A stretch of 64,000 bases of DNA from Turritopsis dohrnii (taxonomy: Eukaryota > Cnidaria > Hydrozoa > Anthoathecata > Oceaniidae), in NCBI GenBank assembly GCA_027922465.2, contig BQMF02000223.1, positions 186,001-250,000 on the forward strand, written 5' to 3'. The notes beneath the pieces are model-generated. The model was not told the DNA's origin and made no database searches. It worked only from the letters and a program-made list of their open reading frames with translations. A program made the translations under genes and the position numbers. Below, in pieces: positions 35,701 through 46,900 of the stretch; position 1 is the stretch's first letter, and the number at the start of each line of letters is the position of its first letter.

Positions 35701-36099
35701 ATGATTGTCATACATAATCAAGAAAGTGCGAGTACATTGGCAGCGTTCATCTGCTTCATTTGTGGTTTAATGTTACTTGTGGTGGTAATATTATTTGCCT
35801 GTTGTAGACCATATCGACGGAAGACGTCTACGCCCTTCTCTGAATACTTAACCGAGACAGCTATACCGAATTCACCTTCTGGTAACAGTTTGAAAAACTA
35901 CTGTGATTCAAACCGTCTTGATGGACACAAGCAAAGCATTGTGGAGAACCCATCTCCCTTTGCGAGAAGTCCGGATCTTTCCAAGCAAACATTGCTTTAT
36001 ACTATAGACGAATCCAGTGAACTGCCTGAAATACTTGTGAACATGCCCGAAAGCTACGCTGAAGATGTTTTCATTGATGACTTTTATTACGAGAACTGA
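35701..36099 (+). CDS. Small single-pass membrane protein, family unknown
   Basis: 132 residues. A short outside segment (MIVIHNQESAST) is followed by one strong hydrophobic helix (residues ~13-34, FICFICGLMLLVVVILFACC) and a basic stop-transfer RPYRRK; the CC just inside is a likely palmitoylation site. The cytoplasmic tail of ~95 residues is Ser/Pro-rich and ends very acidic with several tyrosines (SYAEDVFIDDFYYEN). The tyrosines do not fit ITIM or ITAM spacing. The frame is open upstream of the ATG for at least 20 codons and an AG at 35662-35663 could be an acceptor, so this may be the last exon of a longer receptor. Confidence 0.5.
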   Translation: MIVIHNQESASTLAAFICFICGLMLLVVVILFACCRPYRRKTSTPFSEYLTETAIPNSPSGNSLKNYCDSNRLDGHKQSIVENPSPFARSPDLSKQTLLYTIDESSELPEILVNMPESYAEDVFIDDFYYEN

Positions 36100-36510
36100 T
36101 AGGCCTTATGTACGTTGAGACATTTTTGAACATTTTTTTATTTTTAGTGGCCTCGTTTCAACTTTCTCGTGGTTATAATTAACCTCCTTCTACCAATGTT
36201 TGTTCAAAGAACGACATGCTTTCGTATTTGATTGAAGCTTTTCACGATGTTTTATTATTTTGTACATTGTATAGGCTGTATATACAAGTTGTAATTTTAC
36301 ATGATCCAACCAAAATATCTTGCTTTGTATTTGCACTAATAATCAATTTTACTAAGTCACCCTTATACCCTAATTCTATCCAATCCAACAGCAACACTTT
36401 ACTAAATATGGATTATACTGAATGCTATTACAAAAAGTTGCAGAAAATTGTAGATAAGCATTCCAGCTTCTAACAGTCTCTTAAATCGCAAATTCTGAGC
36501 AGCCCAAATT

Positions 36511-36705
36511 TTACTGGAGAAAAGCATCGGCCAGTTTCTCTTCGTTGAAGTGAAATTGATCGCATTTTCTTCTTTGAGCACAGTATAAATGCATCATTCG
36601 TTTGTGAATATTTCTGGCTTCTTTTCCATCAAAGTTATTCGTTATCTCGTCACATCTTTGTCGAAGTTGTTGGTCTAAGAAACCAAGCACAGGATCTTCC
36701 GGGAC
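36511..36705 (-). CDS. Unrecognised candidate terminal exon, antisense
   Basis: A 64-codon frame without ATG reads VPEDPVLGFLDQQLRQRCD, then EITNNFDGKEARNIHKRM, then MHLYCAQRRKCDQFHF, then NEEKLADAFLQ-stop. It follows an AG at 36706-36707. Composition (Cys, Arg, Glu, His) strongly suggests real or recently lost coding sequence. Upstream (36709-36950) another frame is open but out of phase, so the rest of the gene is not established. Function unknown. Confidence 0.45.
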   Translation of the reverse strand, partial: VPEDPVLGFLDQQLRQRCDEITNNFDGKEARNIHKRMMHLYCAQRRKCDQFHFNEEKLADAFLQ

Positions 36706-37492
36706 CTTTTACTGCTACAGAAACCGTGTGTAACAGTAACAAGGGCGAACCCCACGACAGGACGGATCAAAACTCGGCTGAATACCATACTTTCAATGAG
36801 GAAATGTCCCCAACAATATGGAGAAGTGTCCCGCAATAAACACTTGCTGTTACAACTTCTGAAGAGCTTTCCGTGAGCTGTCTTTTGTTTAAGTTCCCTG
36901 AACTACAATCAGTTCATATCTTCCTCAAAGCCATTCTGATGTCCACAGAGATCCACTAAGTATGATAAAATAAACTAGATAACCATGGACTGATAATCTT
37001 ACAATTTCTATTATTTCTTCATAGATTGGCGTGAGCAAGTATATGCCTTATGTAGTTTCATAAGTCCATTCAATTGAAAGAGTAAAACTGACAGCAATCG
37101 ACTATTGTACTTTGCGGTTAAGTATTAGTATTAGTACCGTTTGGTACTGAACAAAATGACAAAAATCATCACTTACTCAAGAGTTTACATTTAACAGGGA
37201 CTTTGAAGTCCCAGGTTGGCTTAAGCTCGTTGATTCTTCATGTATTTGATATTTAAACATATAGTTGGCATCTCGTTGGAGATCTATTTGCAAAGTTCTA
37301 CTCGAAATAAATTTTATGCTTTTGGTCTCATAGACCCAGACCCAGAGCAAACAAAGTGTCAGCTATTCTTATAGATTGCGTGATATTTCAGTCTAAAATG
37401 TTGGCAACTGGACATACAGTGGAAATGGTAGTCCCTAAATTTTATTTGATCGGAACTAAAATTCTTTTTAAAATTTTATAATTTGATTTGTG

Positions 37493-37595
37493 CAGTACAA
37501 AAACTCCAATTAGCGCCCCTCTCTAATAAGCGCCCTCCTAATTTCCAAAGAAATTTTATAAGCGCCCGGGTGCTTATTAGAGAGAATACGGTAGC
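37493..37595. repeat. GCGCCC-type MITE fragment
   Basis: CAGTACAAAAACTCCAATTA, then AGCGCCCCTCTCTAATAAGC and the inverse GCTTATTAGAGAG. A relative with CGCCCAC words lies at 47370-47480 in an intron of the Ig gene. Confidence 0.5.
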
Positions 37596-38362
37596 TGTAT
37601 TAGTCCATTCATTCAAATACTTTTAAGATGATGCTGTTTGAAACCAAAACGGAATTGACAATTACATTAGATAATTACACTTCTTCTGTCATAGTTAGGG
37701 AAAATTATTTTCAATACAAATGTTTCTCATCTTTTTGATATTTCAGTTCTCGATTTGTGTTCTTTTTACAGGTTCCTTCTGATGGCGTTTAGTGTTTCCG
37801 CCCGTTTCACCATCTGTTTTGCATGTACTTATCCTTGACTTCTTACAACATTGTTAACGGGCGGTCAAGGTGGGCGTTGACTACTGTCTGTGTAGACTAC
37901 AGTGTATTATATTGTTACTTTCTTCATTACCTAAAGAAAACCTTAAAAAGATTTTTTCATGTTAGTAGTAATAAGCTTATTAATAGGCTCTGTTTCGCTG
38001 AGAGAGTTGCTTGTGGTGTTTTACCAATTGCGCAAGCTACGGGCATTCCATCAGCTTAGTTGTGGTGAAATATTCTATAAATAGTCTGTTAAACGTGCCT
38101 AGAAACGAAGAGGAAAACTGCCATGAAGTGTGTCTTCTTGTTAGTGTACTCCTCCGCAGTGGCTTTTAACAAATTTTTCCTTTGGACGTTTAAAGTCATT
38201 TCGGTGAAGATAACGATATCAAGCACGCAAGAACTACAATGCGAATTCTGATAGATACGACATTTGTTTATTTACAAAAATAAATAATGTGATACATATG
38301 ATAACGTAAAAGCATCCTCTATGTTTTATCACTTGATTTTCTAGCGAGATGGATTATATTTC

Positions 38363-39270
38363 ATTCCAAGTAAGCACTACGTACATTTCCTTTATCTTTA
38401 GATCTGCTTTTCATCTGAATGTATTGCAACCTCAGCATTTGTATTCTGATACGTCTATTTTTATTCTCTTTATTCCTCATGTACTTACCTGTACATACAC
38501 TTTAAGATTTACGCAGCCTTTACACGAACTAGAAAAGTTAGATTTGCTTACAACTGGTTAATCTACACCAATCATAAATCAGAGCTGATTATTTGAAAGC
38601 TTTTATTATCGATGTTACTGGCATTTCCAGTTCTTTCACAGAATACGTGCCAAGGAAACCTTCTTTCTATAAGATAGCTATTTATTTATTTATAAACAGG
38701 TGGCGATTTTGGACATGGATATCAAAATAGTTCGTACACAGTCACGTGATCATCTAAAAAAAAAGTCGCAGTTTTTTTGGCAGTCATATAGTAACGCTTT
38801 AATGACTTATTCTTCGAAAGAGAAAATGCTGATATTCTAGTTTTATCTTATTGTCACATATTAAGAAATGAAGTAAGCAGCCTTCAGTTCAGACTAGAAG
38901 TAACTTCGACAAAAATATCCACAAATTTCGTTCCACTCCCAGCTAGCCGGCACATTTGTTAAAAAATCTCTGGGAAGGAGTGCATTTCTATAGAAATATG
39001 CACACAATTTCAATAATCTCCGTCGCAGTGCCTTTTTACGATTTTGCCCACTGGGTTAGCCCTTCGCGTCATGGTACCACAAATTACACCAGTTGTTCAG
39101 AGACTTTACACCGATGACTGTCCAAATACTGTTTTTGTTCTAAGCCATACGTGAAGCCATACATGAATGACCTACTATAATTATACAGTAACCAACGAAA
39201 ATTGGTTGAAAAAAAAACGATTAAAATAAAAATATGCTGCAGGTAAACTGACTAACATTTCCACTTTACC
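38363..39270 (+). repeat. Segmental duplication, copy 1 (second copy 62731-63818)
   Basis: Direct repeat of about 0.9 kb starting ATTCCAAGTAAGCACTACGT and ending near CTGACTAACAT.TCCACTTT, with scattered substitutions and small indels. Both copies include a family K MITE at the same place. Confidence 0.85.
38938..39055. mobile_element. Family K MITE, copy 7, inside the segmental duplication
   Basis: CAGCTAGCCGGCACATTTG to TTTTGCCCACTGG. A short deletion has removed part of the right hairpin arm (TTTCAATAATCTCCGTCGCA). Confidence 0.75.
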
Positions 39271-39366
39271 TTCGAACTTTTCCGATATTACATTCTTAGA
39301 ACAAATCAAGAAATAGTTTGTCAAAAATTAAGCACAGCCAGTCACAATTGTATTTTCAAGATTCCA

Positions 39367-39369
<3 letters not shown>

Positions 39370-39411
<42 letters not shown>
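39370..39411 (+). repeat. 42-bp poly(A) run
   Basis: Uninterrupted A's directly after CCAGTT. It could be the tail of a retroposed sequence on the + strand, or a collapsed low-complexity run. Confidence 0.9.
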
Positions 39412-39413
<2 letters not shown>

Positions 39414-42400
39414 CGAGCTTTTTTTAACATTCATTGTAAACACTGTACCATTGTCCAAACGTAAAAAGTCAGCTGATATCAAAGCAAAGTATCGTATTTA
39501 CGAACGGTTTTCACGTTACTACGACACGGGGTATCACGCTTGTACTAAATATATATAATGTATGCTTCAAAACGTAAGTTTGTTGTTGTTGATTAATTAA
39601 AACAACTTCTTGAATTTTTAAAATAAACAATTCTTAATTGTCTCCACTTCTGAAAAAGAATGTTCACAACTTTCTTCGTGTTCACTAATATTGGTAGGAA
39701 TTTTCAGTTGGATCAAAATCATCTGATACGTACGATTTATTATCAGTGGTACGTAACTCTATACTTTTATTTAATCTTGTTACTGCGACCATAAATTCAC
39801 AAAACAGTTTAACTAACTCTTTGACGTTTATATGTTTCTGCTAAGCCATGTGATGTTAAATATGATCGTGGTTCATTTGTTGCGATTGTTATAAATGATT
39901 CACAGTTGCTTCAAGTATATCTATTTGATTATATGCATTTCTTTTCTTTCGATTTGAAATTGTATACGGTTCTATGGAATGTCTCGCAACCTTGTTTTAC
40001 CAGGTCACTAAAACAAAGATTTCACCATATACTATTGAATAATCAAGCCATGTGTTTTACTAACTATAAAAATATGAGAACAGAACATCAAAAACGACGA
40101 GCATATAGTAAAAGAAACTATAAGAACACTATAGCGTATGAATAACGCGTTACATAACAGGACCTAGTTTATGTCGCTTTGCCTATGTTTACATCTTAAA
40201 AATATTCTCAATTTGAGTTTTTACTTAAAAAGAAACTTAAAGATAACGAGCTGTTATATGCAGAGCTGAGGGTTGCACTATGCTGATGTCAGTAGAAATA
40301 AAACGATTGAGAAATAGTCTGGGTACCAAGAAGCTGTTTATTATTAACAATGCGCTCAAACAAAGTAAAAAAATGATTGGCTTCTGATTGGTGGAGATTA
40401 TTTCACAAGAAAACTGCTGACATGACAAAATGTTTTCCCGACCTTACGATAGTTCATTATCTTTAAAAATGTTACAAAAATTTATAAGAAGCATTTCTTT
40501 TTTTCCGACAAAAAGATTCTTGATGCACAAAAAAAGGTCATTTACATTCAACCCTTCTTATAAATCCATATGAATTTCACAACTCCGCCTCTTTTGACAC
40601 ACACAACAATACATGTTTGTCTCTATTATGACCGCTATCTTGTTTCTTTGAGTTTTACGGAAATTCCAAATGGTATGGTGTCATAGCTGGCAGCGCATGC
40701 GTAGTCTTGTGTCATCTTGGTGAGTTTTTTGTCACATCGAATAAAAGAGAAAGGGGAGATTGTTACAGTTTAGATTCAATACGAACGTGAGAGAAATCAA
40801 GTTGTGTTGCCGGTGGTAAGATGGTAACTTTGATAGGAACGATTCTTTTGTAGAAATATTTTATTAAAGCGGTCACTCTTTGGAGCATATGATATATGAT
40901 ATAAAATTTATGACCCCTATACACTAACATTTTGGGATAACCGTTTTTTCTAACTGACCGGAATAACCGCTAATGACAATTATCTTAATGAGTTTTTAAA
41001 CGGTACGTAATTACAAATACCTGCAATAACTGAACTGGTTGAAAGTTTTTCCTTTGACGCACAATATGTTCCTGACAGTGAATAAATTTGCAAAAAGTCG
41101 CATATTTATTGATTTGGAACAGTTTTGCGAAGTGAAGTGAAGTTCGTATTCATGCATGGATCTCAGGAGGAAAGTATGTTACCTTTGTTGACTTTCGAAG
41201 ACCATCGTTTTGAAATCAAAGCTCTGTCAAGAAACTTTTCTTTACGATTAAATTGTGAAAGCAGCTCTTAGTCTGTGGAGTTTGAGAAGGTAAACCCATA
41301 ATGACAACTCGCACACAGTCATCTTTTACTTCTACAATATATTCAACTGGGAAGTCTGTGCAGTTTCGAAACATAAATCATGATAGCAACATGGCCACCA
41401 ATCTTCTTTTATCCACAGTATGTTCAACTGGGATTTTCTTTACAATTAAGTGTTTCACTTAATTGTTTCATTTACAGGCAGATAGTCAGTTAGAAAAAGG
41501 GATAATGTATTTCTTACTATTTCGTGATTATTTACTATGAACTGATTAAATGACAACAGTTGCCAAGTAACCGTTAACAGACATGACAGATGAGTAGAAT
41601 GCAAGGGATTGAACAGAGGCTATAGCAACATAGGAACAGAGGCTATAAGAGGCTACAAAACTCACAACATTACACACGTTGGAAAAATCTAGAGAAAAAT
41701 CTAGAGAGGAGAAATTGAAGGTTTTATTTATTATTAAAAGAATGGCTTTCACATATTTATGATGAACAAAGTCAATATATATGAAATAAGAATATGTCAA
41801 GAACATTTTTAGGGTAAAAAGCCTAAGATGTTCAGAGCGCTTAAAGGTTTTGCGAATGTTTAGTGTTTTCGTAAAAAAAAACATTGGACACGCCACTAAC
41901 AAACCTCTTAGGTTTCTGGGAAGTCCTGAAAAGAGAAATGACATAATTTCAGCATGATCTTTTGTTCTGATCAGATTGGATCGGGTTGAATAGAAAACTC
42001 CCAACGGCAAATCTCCCCTTATTGTTCCGCCCTTATCGCTCCGTCCGCATGATTCTGAATCGATGTGTAAGTACTAACAAAATCTTTAACGTTTTTGATT
42101 GGCTGTTCCGAAGGAAAAAGTTGAATTCATTCATTTGGAACGGAACGGGCAAGATGGAACACGAAATGCTCCGATCACGTGATTAAGACGTTTTAAGTGC
42201 ATGCTCAGATATATTTCTCTTACGATCCGATCCGTTGCTTTATGAAAACTTTATGAAACCATTTAAGCTGTTGCTTCTGTACAAGTAACAGTATTTTGAA
42301 TGGAATGAGTGACAAAAAATTGTTTTCATATGGTCTTATTTCAGGAAACTTTTAATTTCCATATTTTGGACAGAATACACATGAAGTCCATACAAAAAAC

Positions 42401-43310
42401 CAACCGCAAAATAGAAATAGCATTAATCATTAAGATAACGGTTTTAATGACGGTTTTAATGACGATCGATGGTTTGGCTAAATGCAAAATACATTCATTG
42501 ATGAGGTTATTAAATTTGTTTTTGTGATGAGAGAAAAGGGTGTATACTGGATGGAACATATTGTTTTTGTGGCATGCTCTGATTATTCAAATTGTTTTTC
42601 CCATTTAAGGTCAAAACAATTAAGATAACGTTTGTGGATCAGTTTGAAAATATGCTGACGTCATGAGAAATCAAAATAGCATGATAGAAATTCAACATGA
42701 TCTCAGAATTGAAAAGGCTTTTTTCATTGGTTCTTACTGCATCAGATTAAAAATGATTGGCTTGTCAATACGTCAGCGTAACAATTTATAGAAACCTTTT
42801 TGTTTTTGGTAACTTTTCAGAAACGAGTTCTGAAACCTGTTAATCCAGTTTTCTATTTCCTAAAATAAACCTCATCTGATATAGTTTATATAAAGCTACG
42901 TTATGCAAAAGAACAGCTAGTATATTATGATCCAGTGGGGAAGATTCAAGCAAGATTGTGTTGCATTGCTATTTTTTGCTATTTCATGGGATAACGCATT
43001 ATCTTGATATCGCAGTTAAACACATTTAGACACAAACGTACGAACGTTTCATTCCAGTACTTCTTAAACAAGATAAAAACTTCTTTTATCTTCTATAACT
43101 GTTTATAACTGTTTATAAATGTTTTTAATATAATATCAAGGAAGGGCTTCCTTGTAACCGACAAGACAGTGGGAAATCAACTAGTAATCAAGAACTGCTT
43201 CGTTTGTCAGGGTTTTAAAATGCTGTGACGTCTTTGTTGATTGTAAGATCTGTGATGTAGAGCAATGGGCTTGTAGAGAAAAGCTACGAATGCAATCACT
43301 ACAACTCATT
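39412..43310. other. Long stretch without a supported gene
   Basis: AT-rich sequence with scattered open frames below 160 codons, none with a recognisable motif. A near-tandem 'gaacagaggctata' pair (41610-41660) and 'TCTAGAGA' repeats explain the longest antisense frame at 41546-42010. Confidence 0.35.
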
Positions 43311-43424
43311 TAGCAAATTCGTTGGAAAATATGTGCGGAGGAGTGCATTTTTTTAGAAATTATCCACACTATTTCAATAAAAATACTCTTCCTCGCAGTG
43401 ACCTTTTTAGGATTTTGCCCGCGG
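43311..43424. mobile_element. Family K MITE, copy 8, 570 bp upstream of the Ig-receptor start
   Basis: TAGCAAATTCGTTGGAAAAT to ATTTTGCCCGCGG with the usual hairpin (GCGGAGGAGTGCATTT against AAAATACTCTTCCTCGCAGT). Confidence 0.7.
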
Positions 43425-43994
43425 TGAAGGCCTATTCAAGAATCAGTTCTGTCGTGTCTACAAAGGGATTAAAAATGAATATTTCTGTTCAGCAAAGGTA
43501 ATCGAGTGATCGCATTTTGAGATCTTATGCTTATCTCTGGCGTAAGGATAGCTGACCAAGTAAAACAATCCGACAATGTCATTTAGTGCGCTCTAATTAC
43601 AGTTCCATCATATCTTGATACTTAACTCTGATAGGCTTAAAAAAGGGCATTTCTATTCCTAACAGCATAGAGGATTGAGATAACACCACTTGTAGAAATT
43701 GTAGGATTATTTCACAGATTATAAACAACAAACCAGTTTCAAAGAGGATTTTAAGCAAGTAGGATACAACTCGAATTTCATTTTGTCTGAAGTCGTGTAA
43801 AACGTGTTTGAAACCGTTGTATAACAGGAAAAATCTTTTCACTCAAAATTTGTAAATATCAAAAATATTTACAACCGCAATCCGTTTGAAAACCTCTTTA
43901 AATCATCTTCAAAGCGTTAAAATCTAACACTTACTATCTTTTTTAGGTAAACGGTTATCGTCTATAGTAAAGTGTGCACAAGGATATCGAAAAA

Positions 43995-46900
43995 ATGAAG
44001 CGTGTTCTTTGTGGCTTTCTTATCACTTTGGTTTGGGTGGTATCTTTTGGTAAGTGCTATGAAACGTATTTTCAAGGAATAAGAGATACAGCCTATATAA
44101 AACTCGTTGACTCTGGTCAGGTTCGACCAAAAGTTTGCTTTTCTTAGTCTACGTATGCATCAGGTAAAGACTTGAACCAATACGGACAGATTTCAATATG
44201 TACTTTTCTGCTGAGGGATTCACATAATCAAATATAAAATGTAGTTTATCTTTCTAATCGCTTCTATTTTACACTTCGATGTTAGATCATGTTAATAGAC
44301 ACTTCTCGAGATTCAGTTTAAATATTGGATTACGTCAAACAGCCTCGTTTCCATGTTATTTACTAAATTCAAGAAATTACCCAGCTACTCTTTCAAACAG
44401 TTTTAAAAATCACGAAACCTAGTTTTTTGAATTTTGCGAAGAATTATTTTTCGTTCCTAGAATATTGCCATTTAAAAGCTATTTCCAAAACATCATCTCC
44501 GTGATCACCATGACAACGTTCATTAACAAATCGTGGACAAACATATAAGTGGCGAATAACTACAGTTACAAAAGTAGCAAGAAATGTTTTTCCATTGTTA
44601 CTATGACTCGGTTCCAGGTCTCTATTTTTTGTTGACGAAGCTATAAACCAACTTCCAACACTGTTGCTATGGTGATTTTCTATTTAAATTACGTCCACTA
44701 AAAATTGTACCATTTTCTAAAATTCGTTTTTCTCGCCTGAGCAGTTCGTCATTCATTGATTTGTCAGCAAAAGTAGCAGAGACCAGGAAACAAGCTGGGG
44801 TAACTATGGTAACTATATTCCGTATACTCAAGTATTCATATCAACTTTTTTCTAGATATAGTTGAGTCCGACGTAGTCGTTACGCCAGTGGAAGCCATAG
44901 TTACGGGCGTATACAAGAGTAACGCCACGTTGAAATGGAATTTCTTAATCACTCGTTCTTCATCTATCACCACTTTCATTTTGAAGAATACGAAAAATGT
45001 TGTCATGGTGACCGGGAATACAACGCACCAATCAGTCACAGCAAAAGGTATTCAAACGTACGGCAACCGAATATCAGCGTTGGTTGGCAATCTCTCATAC
45101 CATGTTGTGGTAACAGGTTTACTATACAATGATTCACTCACGCATCTTCTTACTGTTGGTTACCGCGATTCAGGTGGAAATGCTTACTACAAAACAGCAG
45201 CTGTCAAGCTGATTGTTCAAGGTATATACATAATAAAAACATGAACATTCAATTAATTTTCTTAAACGAAGCTTTTCGTAAGTATCTCTTACATCTTCAG
45301 GTTAAAATACATTGGTATATACCTTTCAAACAAATAGCCCTTTCCCGAATTCTGTTTATACGCCGTGTTAATGCCTTGCTATCAAGTTTTTCCTCGACTT
45401 TATACATTCTATTGTTTCGCTAATTATACTTCTTTTAACTTAGTAGTATTTAAAATTCCACAATGGGATTGTTAAAATCTTTAAAACGAGGCAATACTTG
45501 TTGGCTAGGCCATAATACGATGTTTAAACAGAAATTCGGGAAAGGTGTGTTGTTTTATTTTAGCTAAGATCATTAATATAGGCTAATATACAGACTAACA
45601 ACAGTTTATGGAAAAATGCAAAAGAAAGTAACGCAATTGACTTAATGAAACCTTACAGGTGAAGAGAAATTTCAAAAAGTTTGGGTTTTTCGTTTGCTCT
45701 TCATCTGATTGGTTGATTTGAGTTCTGCTGTTGTTATCTCTTTAATTTCTATTTAAACGAATTACCTTAACATTTTTTGTTGTTTTTGAGTCCTAGCGTG
45801 CTTAATATTTGTATATTATAAATCGTGTTCGTGCTATTCTGTCCTTGGTACTTCATGCAGACAATAAAGCACATAATAATGGGTAGAAACGCCCTTATTA
45901 TTGTTGAAGCCGGGCGTAACAGATCTTAGATTTCTACCCATTTTGGTTGCATTTTACCGCACACAGTATTTAAATATAACCACACTATTATGGAGACATT
46001 ATTTGACATTTGTTTGGTATCGCTATAGGTGCACCTGAAATCATTGGACATTTACCTTCAAATTTTACTTTTCGCTCTGGTGAAACACCATCAATCAATT
46101 TGCAGTTGCGCGGAAATCCAAGACCAGTCGTTCAATGGAAACTTGGAAGCAATGCATCTATCATTAAAGGAGAACAGAGTCAGAAGCACTATTATAATTA
46201 CACAATCCAGCTTCCGAAGTTAACTGCAAAGGATTGTGGGAAAACTTTAACAATCAATATGATTGGTTACAGCAATGTGACCATGGTGATAAGAATATTT
46301 ATACTTTGTAAGTCTTTTCCATATATTTTCTTTTTCATTTACTTCTTCGAAAACAATCACTGCGATGGAGTGCATTTCTATAGGATTATACATACTATCT
46401 CTATATATCTCGCAATGACATTATGACGATTTTGCCAACTGAGATTGTCGTGAAAACTTAAGCTTCAAAAATTCTTGGTTATGGCACCACAACAAAATAA
46501 ACTTCATGGCAATCGTAACGAGAACGATGTTTGTTTAGCAAGAAGTTCACCCCGTAAAGAAACAGTTAAGCTCACAAAATCTCAGATCCAAAAAATTTGA
46601 GACGTGTTGGTGTGAATTAGTTCATCAGCCATGTAAGTCCAACTCAAAATGAATGGACTAATGATAACAGGGTCACATTTCCCTTAAAGCTTATTAAACA
46701 TTCACGGAATATTTTTTGAAGCTCTCGCAACTAAAACAATGTTCGTTCAATCTCTCCTTATGGCAAAAGAAAAAACTCCGTTCATGTGGCATGCTGTCGG
46801 AAAGTTTTTGTAAAGTCTTACGGACTGAATCATCTGAATCATTTTTATTTCAGTTACTCCGGGTTATATTAACCCCATTCACCTCTCAAAGACATCTGAC

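Noticed and set aside
39906..40145. 79-residue sense frame
   Set aside because: No recognisable domain, no splice partners, composition expected of AT-rich DNA.
41546..42010. 154-residue antisense open frame
   Set aside because: Composition is low-complexity (LDFSLDFS, SVQSLAFYSSV), partly caused by small direct repeats. No motif, no splice context.
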